Shown here: positions 5,220 to 10,404 of the stretch, piece after piece | Position numbering within the stretch: the stretch's first letter is position 1 | Layout: every line of letters starts with the position of its first letter | Assembly (NCBI GenBank): GCA_002317225.1 | Contig: DCIW01000012.1 | Location: 1-10,404 of the forward strand | Direction: 5' to 3' | DNA from: Prevotellaceae bacterium UBA1716 | Lineage (GTDB): Bacteria > Bacteroidota > Bacteroidia > Bacteroidales > Bacteroidaceae | DNA: 10,404 bases | Program-made: the position numbers and the translations under genes | Notes under the pieces: generated by a model | What the model was told of the DNA's origin: nothing | The model's database searches: none | The model's input: the letters and a program-made list of their open reading frames with translations, nothing else

Positions 5220-6626
5220 TTACTTCATGCTATATACCACATCCATAATCTTCTTACCGATTTCATCAGCAGCTTCCATAGTGTTTGCTTCTGAGTAAAC
5301 ACGGATGATTGGTTCTGTGTTTGATTTGCGGAGGTGAACCCATTTGTCAGGGAAGTCAATCTTCACACCGTCAATATCATTAACCTCAGTTCCTGGTTCG
5401 TTGCTATACATATCCTTTACCTTTGCAAGGATAGCATCAACATCAGTTGAAGCATCGAGATCGATACGGTTCTTTGCGATTGCATATTCTGGATAACGCT
5501 TGCGGAGTTCGCTAACAGTAAGACCTGGAGTCTGCTGACGTTCGTGAGCAAGATGAGAGAGGAAGAGTGCGATACCTACCAAAGCATCACGACCATAGTG
5601 GGCTGCAGGATAGATAACTCCACCATTACCTTCACCACCGATTACGGTATTAGTTTCCTTCATCTTAGTTACAACATTAACCTCACCTACTGCTGCAGCA
5701 TTATATTCCTGACCGTACTTGCGAGTAACATCGCGGAGAGCACGAGTAGAAGAGAGGTTGCTTACTGTGTTACCTGGAGTATGCTTGAGGATATAGTCTG
5801 CTACAGTTACGAGTGTGTACTCTTCACCATACATCTTACCATCTTCGCAAATGAATGCAAGGCGGTCAACATCTGGGTCAACTACAAAGCCCACATCATT
5901 TCCACCCTTAGCCATAAGCTGCATGATGTCCTGAAGATTCTTCTCAAGTGGTTCTGGGTTGTGTTGGAAGTCGCCTGATGGTTCATCATAAAGAGCAGTA
6001 ACGTTCTCAACACCAAGTGCCTTGAAAAGCTTTGGAAGAATAACGCCACCAACAGAGTTGATTGAGTCGAATGCTACCTTAAAGTTAGCTGCCTTGATAG
6101 CAGGAACATCAACGAGATCGAGACCAAGAACCATATCAATGTGATATTGGTCGTAGTCCTTCTCCGAATACTTGCCCATGTGGTCAACATCTGCATAGTC
6201 AAATGCTTCTGCCTCAGCAATAGCAAGTACTTCTGCACCTTCAGCGGCATTAAGAAACTCGCCCTTCTCGTTGAGAAGCTTGAGAGCGTTCCAGTGGCGT
6301 GGGTTGTGGCTTGCTGTAATGATGATACCACCTTGAGCACCTTCGCCTGTAACGGCAATCTCTGTTGTTGGAGTTGAAGCGAGACCGATGTTCACTACAT
6401 CAAATCCCATTCCCATAAGAGTACCACACACTACATTCTTAACCATCTCACCAGAGATGCGTGCATCACGTCCAACCACAATCTTGTTGCTGTCGTTCTT
6501 TGCTGCACGGCGAATGAGGGTTGCGTATGCTGATGTGAATTTAACGATGTCTAATGGATTGAGGGTATCACCAGCAGGACCGCCAATGGTTCCGCGAATG
6601 CCTGAAATAGATTTAATAAGAGACAT
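5220..6626 (-). CDS. glmM: Phosphoglucosamine mutase, archaeal-type GlmM
   Basis: This 468-residue alpha-D-phosphohexomutase is likely to convert glucosamine-6-phosphate to glucosamine-1-phosphate, the precursor of UDP-GlcNAc for peptidoglycan and lipid A, in the cytoplasm. All four active-site loops are intact: TASHNP (104-109, phosphoserine Ser106), the metal loop DPDVDR (250-255), the sugar-binding loop GGEGNGG (330-336) and the phosphate-binding loop RKSNTEP (433-439). GGEGNGG and the SNTEP loop resemble the archaeal GlmM subfamily (TIGR03990-like) rather than E. coli GlmM, which has GGEQSGH and SGTEP. A phosphoglucomutase or phosphomannomutase role is therefore possible. The ATG (6624-6626) sits just before the N-terminal SISGIRG motif, as expected. 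It is the last gene of the minus-strand unit, 52 nt after the lipoprotein gene. Confidence 0.9.
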   Translation of the reverse strand: MSLIKSISGIRGTIGGPAGDTLNPLDIVKFTSAYATLIRRAAKNDSNKIVVGRDARISGEMVKNVVCGTLMGMGFDVVNIGLASTPTTEIAVTGEGAQGGIIITASHNPRHWNALKLLNEKGEFLNAAEGAEVLAIAEAEAFDYADVDHMGKYSEKDYDQYHIDMVLGLDLVDVPAIKAANFKVAFDSINSVGGVILPKLFKALGVENVTALYDEPSGDFQHNPEPLEKNLQDIMQLMAKGGNDVGFVVDPDVDRLAFICEDGKMYGEEYTLVTVADYILKHTPGNTVSNLSSTRALRDVTRKYGQEYNAAAVGEVNVVTKMKETNTVIGGEGNGGVIYPAAHYGRDALVGIALFLSHLAHERQQTPGLTVSELRKRYPEYAIAKNRIDLDASTDVDAILAKVKDMYSNEPGTEVNDIDGVKIDFPDKWVHLRKSNTEPIIRVYSEANTMEAADEIGKKIMDVVYSMK

Positions 6627-6678
6627 AAAAGTATTTTTATGAATGATTATTTATGATTTGTCAAGTCTTTGTGTTTTG

Positions 6679-7341
6679 CTACCTACCTAATTGATAACTT
6701 ATCTCATAGAAGAACGGAAGCACATATCCAGAAGCATTGCTCGTACCCGAAGAATGTGGCACAATCATGCGTATCTTTGCAATCTTACCGGCGTCTTTAG
6801 TAAGACGAATATAGTTGAGGGGTTTCATCCATCCCGAAGGAACAGATGATGAATTGTATTTTGTGTACATGTATCCTTCGGTGTATGAAGCTGAGTACGA
6901 CTGACTGTATTGGCTGTACTTCACAAGCATCTTATCCACGATTGAAGGGTAGATGATGTTGGTACAAGTAGTGTCTTCGCTCTCAATATCGTATTCAACG
7001 AAACGACAAAGAATATTCTTAGTGATTGTGCTATCAGGTTGGTCCATAGCCATCTCCTTCATAGTTCTGCCTTCGCCTTTTCGCATAATCTGAAGGTAAA
7101 TACCATCTTCTTCAAAAAGCACGTACTCGTTGCGTGCAGTATCTGTAATGGTGTCGTTAGCATAGAACTGACTTTCGCTGATGACCGTAATAGGACCAAC
7201 AATGTCGTTATCATTGATAAACGCTGAAATTGCCTTCTTTTCCTTGTCTTTCATCTCTGCATAAGTCTCTTGGTCTTTGCAGGAAAAGAGGGTTGTCAAA
7301 AGAGCGAAAAATGTGAGTATAAGAAATACTGTTTTCTTCAT
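6679..7341 (-). CDS. DUF4827-like lipoprotein with degenerate FKBP-like pattern
   Basis: The 220-residue product begins with a lipoprotein signal peptide: KK, a hydrophobic core at 4-19, and the lipobox LFSC with Cys21 as the lipidation site. It is probably anchored at the periplasmic side of an envelope membrane. From memory it corresponds to DUF4827, a Bacteroidales family often found next to glmM. The mature part shows a spaced pattern resembling FKBP-type prolyl isomerases: DGIYLQIMRKGEG (79-91), the strand ILCRFVEY (110-117), VPSGW (167-171, Trp171 at the floor position of the FKBP pocket), RMIVPHSSG (191-199) and a closing PFFYEISYQL strand (209-218). A Ser/Tyr-rich insertion (143-166) interrupts it. 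Several catalytic aromatic positions appear to be missing, so activity is doubtful. It lies 43 nt after rpe and 52 nt before glmM. Confidence 0.75.
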   Translation of the reverse strand: MKKTVFLILTFFALLTTLFSCKDQETYAEMKDKEKKAISAFINDNDIVGPITVISESQFYANDTITDTARNEYVLFEEDGIYLQIMRKGEGRTMKEMAMDQPDSTITKNILCRFVEYDIESEDTTCTNIIYPSIVDKMLVKYSQYSQSYSASYTEGYMYTKYNSSSVPSGWMKPLNYIRLTKDAGKIAKIRMIVPHSSGTSNASGYVLPFFYEISYQLGR

Positions 7342-7384
7342 TATTAATATGTTTAGTATTATTGTTTTGTTGTGAAATGCGATT

Positions 7385-8029
7385 TTATAGGTTCTTCAAT
7401 GAAATGATTCTTTCTTCTGGATTAGGTGAACCAAAGACATAACTTCCTGCAACAAGCACATCAACACCTGCTTCGGCAAGTCGTGGAGCGGTTTCATTAT
7501 TCACTCCGCCGTCAACTTCGATAAGTGCTTTGCTACCAATACGTTCAATCATTGCTTTGAGCGCCTTAACCTTCTCAATTGAATGCTCGATAAACTTTTG
7601 TCCTCCAAACCCAGGATTAACTGTCATAAGCAAAACCATATCAACATCCTGAATGATATCTTCAAGCACGCAAATTGGTGTGGCTGGGTTGAGAGTTACT
7701 GCAGCCTTCATTCCTGCATCGTGAATCTGTTGGATGGTGCGATGGAGGTGTGGGCAAGCCTCATAGTGTACATTCATCATGTAAGCACCAAGTGCCTTGA
7801 CTTCGTTCACGAACTTGCCTGGGTCGACAATCATGAGATGCACATCAAGTTTCTTTGTGCATATTTTAGCAACAGCTTTCAGTACAGGAAAACCGAACGA
7901 GATGTTTGGTACGAATACTCCGTCCATTATGTCGAGATGAAGCCAATCTGCCTCACTACGATTTATCATATCGATGTCAGACTTCAAGTCTGCGAAGTTT
8001 GCTGACAACAAAGAAGGAGAAACTATCAT
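7385..8029 (-). CDS. rpe: Ribulose-phosphate 3-epimerase
   Basis: This 214-residue TIM-barrel enzyme interconverts D-ribulose-5-phosphate and D-xylulose-5-phosphate in the non-oxidative pentose phosphate pathway, in the cytoplasm. The full signature set is present: SPSLLSANF (4-12), LHLDIMDGVFVPN (30-42, with metal ligands His31 and Asp33), DVHLM (62-66, His64), MTVNPGFGGQ (135-144), EVDGGV (171-176, catalytic Asp173) and the phosphate-binding AGSYVFG (194-200). Length is normal for the family (about 215-225). The ATG at 8027-8029 places the first beta-strand at residue 2, as in homologues. Its start is 13 nt from the stop of the upstream coiled-coil gene, so the two are almost certainly co-transcribed. 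Confidence 0.96.
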   Translation of the reverse strand: MIVSPSLLSANFADLKSDIDMINRSEADWLHLDIMDGVFVPNISFGFPVLKAVAKICTKKLDVHLMIVDPGKFVNEVKALGAYMMNVHYEACPHLHRTIQQIHDAGMKAAVTLNPATPICVLEDIIQDVDMVLLMTVNPGFGGQKFIEHSIEKVKALKAMIERIGSKALIEVDGGVNNETAPRLAEAGVDVLVAGSYVFGSPNPEERIISLKNL

Positions 8030-8042
8030 AAGGAATGTTTAA

Positions 8043-9017
8043 TTAATTCAAAGTAAATGACTTTTGGCCAATCATTTGACCATCGCAGAAGATGAACAAC
8101 TTATAAGTACCGGCCTCAAGGAATTCTTCTACATCCGAATACATAGTTATTGTTTGTTCTTCACCAGTGTATTCAATATATTTTTTCTCTGTAAATTCAA
8201 GAGATGTGTTTTCGTAATCGAAAGTTCCTTTCTTTCCCATCACAGTATTATCAGGTCGAAGGATGCGAGCATAGATGATACGCTGACCATTGCTTGCAGT
8301 AACGTTCTTCACGATTGTGAAACCAAACGCAAGTTTCTTAACATCCTTGACTTTCTTGGCTTCTTTTCCTTTCTTATTATTAGCCTTAACCCAGAAACCG
8401 GTAGCATCAAGTTGGGCAGCAATATTCACCTTATCCTTCAACTGATTTCGTTCAGTAGAAAGATTGCTTATCTGAGTGTTTGCTTTCTGTACTTCTTCCT
8501 TGATTTGGGTGTTCTCTGTTACGAGAGCTTGGTTGAGACGATTGAGTGAGTCAACCTGCATCACATAGTTTCGAAGAACCTTACGAAGAGATGCGATTTC
8601 TTTCTTCAAACGTGTTATTTCTTGGGCATCAGTAGACTTTGTGCGTTCAAGTTCTTCAAGAAGTTCCTGAGTATGGCGACGCTCATTTTCAATCTGTGCG
8701 ATAAGAGAATCGTTGCTGAGTTGCTTCTGCAGTTCCTGATACTGCATGTCGAACTCCTTATATTGATCTTTCATCTCTGCCTTATCGAGTTCTGCGAGTT
8801 CTTGAAGTTGCTGGTTCTCCTTATCCTTATTAATAAGTAAGTATGCAGCATATCCAAGCGCAGCCAAAAGTAAGATTAGAAAGAATGAAAGAACGACGAT
8901 AGCCACCGAACTTTTCTTCTTGTTGATAGTAACTGATTTGCCATCCTTGCTAATAGAGATGGACTCGTTGCCATTCTCTCCTTTTATATTTACTGATTTT
9001 TCTTCGTTCTGTTCCAT
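8043..9017 (-). CDS. Single-pass membrane protein with long coiled coil and unassigned C-terminal domain
   Basis: I do not recognise a named function for this 324-residue protein. It has four parts. A polar N-terminal tail (1-37) has alternating beta-prone residues (ESISISKDGKSVTIN). One membrane helix spans about 38-63, preceded by KKK, which suggests the tail is cytoplasmic. A long Glu/Gln/Leu-rich coiled coil runs from about 64 to 200. After a Lys-rich linker (214-228) comes a beta-rich domain of about 95 residues (228-324) that ends GTYKLFIFCDGQMIGQKSFTLN-like, resembling an Ig-type sandwich. By the positive-inside rule the coiled coil and C-terminal domain are periplasmic. Such proteins may scaffold or space envelope complexes; that is inference. 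It is first in the unit with rpe, the lipoprotein and glmM, behind a good Bacteroidota promoter. Confidence 0.8.
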   Translation of the reverse strand: MEQNEEKSVNIKGENGNESISISKDGKSVTINKKKSSVAIVVLSFFLILLLAALGYAAYLLINKDKENQQLQELAELDKAEMKDQYKEFDMQYQELQKQLSNDSLIAQIENERRHTQELLEELERTKSTDAQEITRLKKEIASLRKVLRNYVMQVDSLNRLNQALVTENTQIKEEVQKANTQISNLSTERNQLKDKVNIAAQLDATGFWVKANNKKGKEAKKVKDVKKLAFGFTIVKNVTASNGQRIIYARILRPDNTVMGKKGTFDYENTSLEFTEKKYIEYTGEEQTITMYSDVEEFLEAGTYKLFIFCDGQMIGQKSFTLN

Positions 9018-9036
9018 TATCTGTCAAAATTTAGTG

Positions 9037-9067
9037 CAAATTTACGAAAAAATACACGAATATCAAG
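9037..9067 (-). promoter_or_regulatory. Bacteroidota promoter for the coiled-coil/rpe/lipoprotein/glmM unit
   Basis: On the minus strand TTG (+ strand 9066-9064) is followed by exactly 19 nt and then TAAATTTG (9044-9037). This fits the Bacteroidota pattern TTTG-N19-21-TAnnTTTG; the -33 element reads CTTG. Transcription would start near 9030 and leave a leader of only about a dozen nucleotides before the ATG (9017-9015). Confidence 0.7.
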
Positions 9068-9074
9068 ATTAAAT

Positions 9075-9105
9075 ACATTTAAATAATGTGATTATACCTA
9101 AATGT
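9075..9105. promoter_or_regulatory. Weak inverted repeat between the divergent promoters
   Basis: ACATTTA (9075-9081) and TAAATGT (9099-9105) form a 7-bp inverted repeat with a 17-nt spacer. A shorter one, ACATT-N5-AATGT, lies at 9075-9089. It sits between the two divergent -7 elements, where an operator could act on both. The region is very A+T-rich, so chance is a strong alternative. Confidence 0.2.
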
Positions 9106-9119
9106 TAACTATTATTCCT

Positions 9120-9127
9120 TATATTTG
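9120..9127 (+). promoter_or_regulatory. Bacteroidota -7 element for the DHH phosphoesterase gene
   Basis: TATATTTG matches TAnnTTTG exactly. No clear TTTG is found 19-21 nt upstream. Transcription from here would start near 9134, about 20 nt before the ATG at 9153. That would exclude the in-frame ATG at 9102, because that codon would not be in the message. Confidence 0.6.
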
Positions 9128-9152
9128 CATAAAATTAATACCAAAAAGAATA

Positions 9153-10190
9153 ATGATAAATACAAAAATCACTGCACAACAATCACAGGATGTGAAGAAA
9201 TTGCTCAACGAATGCAAGAACGTAGTTATCGTGACTCACTCATCTCCAGATGGTGATGCCATTGGTTCCTCACTTGCAATGTATGAGTTCTTGAAGCGTA
9301 AGGGAAAGAATCCAACGGTTATAGTTCCAAACTATTTCCCAGACTTTCTTCGTTGGATGAATGATGCTGACAAAATCATACAGTTCGATCATCATAAGGC
9401 ACTTTCATATAATCATTTGAATATGGCAGACCTTATTATTGGTCTTGACTTCAATGTGCTTACTCGTATTGATGAGATTGGTGAGGCAGTTCGCCGTGCA
9501 AGATGCAAGAAACTCCTTATCGACCACCATCTTGGTCCTGAGAAATTCGCTGATGTAATTGTGTCTTATCCAGAAAGCTCGAGCACTTGCGATCTTCTTT
9601 TTCGCGTAATCACAGCAATTGGTGAGGCCGATCGTCTCAACCTTCATGCTGCAGAGGACATCTATGCGGGAATGTGTACTGATACGGGTGGCTTTACATA
9701 TAACAGTAAGGATCCTGATCTTTTTAATATCATAGCTGAACTTCTCAAGAAGGGCATAGATAAGGACCTCATATATCGTCGTATATATAATAACTATACT
9801 GTTGACAGATATAGACTTATGGGTTATGTGCTGTACGAAAAACTTATCCAATATCCAGAACTTCATGCCTCGGTTTTTAGTCTCACTCGTGAGGAACTTG
9901 CTAAGTTCAACTATCTCAAGGGCGATATGGAGGGCGTAGTGAATATGCCGCTTGCAATCAAGGGTCAGAAGCTTTCTGTTTCGCTTCGTGAAGATACTGA
10001 AAAGCCTATCATTTGGGTGTCGGTTCGCAGTTATGATGATTTCCCAGCAAACGAACTTGCCACACAATTTTTTAATGGTGGTGGACATTTCAATGCTGCA
10101 GGTGGAAAACTCGAGAACAAAACTATGGATGAAGCTCTTGAGATTGCTCGTAATGCGTTCGAAGCATTCCGTGACAAACTTGTTGACTAA
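9153..10190 (+). CDS. nrnA: DHH/DHHA1 phosphoesterase, NrnA-like (nanoRNase / pAp phosphatase)
   Basis: This 345-residue cytoplasmic enzyme has the motif order of bifunctional NrnA proteins, which degrade short oligoribonucleotides and dephosphorylate 3'-phosphoadenosine 5'-phosphate. The DHH domain carries HSSPDGDAIGSS (29-40, metal ligands Asp33 and Asp35), GLDFN (97-101, Asp99), the signature IDHH (123-126) and CTDTGGF (175-181, Asp177). The DHHA1 domain ends in the substrate-binding FNGGGHFNAAGG (307-318). The frame is open back to an ATG at 9102, but the -7 element lies between the two ATGs. The 17 extra residues would also precede the normal N-terminal helix, so 9153 is chosen. Other members of the family cleave cyclic dinucleotides (GdpP, DhhP), so c-di-AMP or pApA activity cannot be excluded. 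It is transcribed away from the coiled-coil gene. Confidence 0.88.
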   Translation: MINTKITAQQSQDVKKLLNECKNVVIVTHSSPDGDAIGSSLAMYEFLKRKGKNPTVIVPNYFPDFLRWMNDADKIIQFDHHKALSYNHLNMADLIIGLDFNVLTRIDEIGEAVRRARCKKLLIDHHLGPEKFADVIVSYPESSSTCDLLFRVITAIGEADRLNLHAAEDIYAGMCTDTGGFTYNSKDPDLFNIIAELLKKGIDKDLIYRRIYNNYTVDRYRLMGYVLYEKLIQYPELHASVFSLTREELAKFNYLKGDMEGVVNMPLAIKGQKLSVSLREDTEKPIIWVSVRSYDDFPANELATQFFNGGGHFNAAGGKLENKTMDEALEIARNAFEAFRDKLVD

Positions 10191-10233
10191 CCACAACAAC
10201 CTATAAGATAATAATACTACTACCTAACTATCT

Positions 10234-10404
10234 ATGAATCTTAAACATATCTTATTATCTGCACTCCTTACTTTCCCGATGCTATCTCAAGCACAGATTG
10301 CATCGGGGGAGTATTATCTCTATAATGACTTCTACGATAAGGCGTTAACTAATAATGGAACTTCGCCACAACTTGCTGCAATAGGTTCGGACGATGCCGC
10401 CTTT
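10234..10404 (+). CDS. Secreted protein of unknown function, N-terminus only (partial)
   Basis: An ATG at 10234 opens a frame that runs off the right edge after 57 codons. The start MNLKHILLSALLTFPMLSQAQ is a Sec signal peptide with probable cleavage after SQA, giving a mature N-terminus at Gln21. The mature part begins IASGEYYLYNDFYDKALTNNG. A GxYYLYN pattern followed by a short polar loop is often seen in Bacteroidales secreted proteins and ricin-type or other beta-trefoil-like repeats, but too little is visible to assign a fold. The gene begins 43 nt after the phosphoesterase stop, behind an A/C-rich leader without a Shine-Dalgarno motif. No TAnnTTTG element or terminator lies in the gap, so read-through from the upstream gene is possible. 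Confidence 0.7.
   Translation, partial: MNLKHILLSALLTFPMLSQAQIASGEYYLYNDFYDKALTNNGTSPQLAAIGSDDAAF

Noticed and set aside
6636..6664. E. coli-like sigma-70 promoter upstream of glmM (TTGACA, 17-nt spacer, CATAAA, minus strand)
   Set aside because: The Bacteroidota primary sigma factor uses TTTG / TAnnTTTG rather than this pattern, the -10 matches only four of six positions, and glmM is closely downstream of co-directional genes, so chance in A+T-rich DNA is more likely.
9102..9152. N-terminal extension of the DHH phosphoesterase as a membrane or signal segment
   Set aside because: It is only 17 residues, contains the promoter -7 element, and the family is cytoplasmic with a start matching the ATG at 9153.
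9405..10199. Open frame of 264 codons on the minus strand opposite the DHH phosphoesterase gene
   Set aside because: Fully antisense to a gene with all its catalytic motifs; low-complexity composition and no recognisable domain.

Overview
The window looks like a chromosomal housekeeping segment of a Bacteroidota bacterium, most likely order Bacteroidales and Prevotella-like (the genus is a guess). Three lines of evidence support this: promoter -7 elements of the Bacteroidota TAnnTTTG type, gene starts without Shine-Dalgarno sequences, and protein families typical of the group, such as a DUF4827-like lipoprotein, an archaeal-type GlmM and a freestanding MetH activation domain. No insertion sequence, phage gene, CRISPR array, tRNA or rRNA was seen, and no stretch over 300 bases lacks a gene.

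Layout, + strand left half: the C-terminal end of mfd (1-296), a strong stem-loop terminator, then a promoter and a run of five co-directional genes. These encode a polyprenyl-phosphate mannose synthase-like GT2 enzyme, dihydroorotase (pyrC), a freestanding cobalamin-dependent methionine synthase activation domain, a membrane-anchored metallophosphoesterase and a PlsC-type acyltransferase read from a TTG start. pyrC and the next two genes are tightly packed (3-nt gap, then 11-nt overlap). Between the GT2 gene and pyrC lie two arrays of 7-nt repeats; one supplies the stop codon of the first gene and the other fills the start-proximal leader of the second.

Minus strand middle: a hairpin at 5153-5178 separates the two converging units. 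Reading leftward from about 9044, a four-gene unit encodes a single-pass coiled-coil membrane protein, ribulose-phosphate 3-epimerase (rpe), a lipoprotein with a degenerate FKBP-like pattern, and phosphoglucosamine mutase (glmM). It combines central sugar metabolism and cell-wall precursor supply with two envelope proteins of unknown role.

Right end, + strand: a divergent promoter region (9018-9152) drives the coiled-coil unit leftward and an NrnA-like DHH/DHHA1 phosphoesterase rightward. The window ends in the first 57 codons of a secreted protein of unknown function.

No wholly new system is evident. The points most worth a second look are the freestanding MetH activation domain, with its cysteine-rich insertion and apparent change at an AdoMet-contact position; the paired heptamer arrays; the FKBP-like reading of the lipoprotein; and the coiled-coil protein with an unassigned C-terminal domain.
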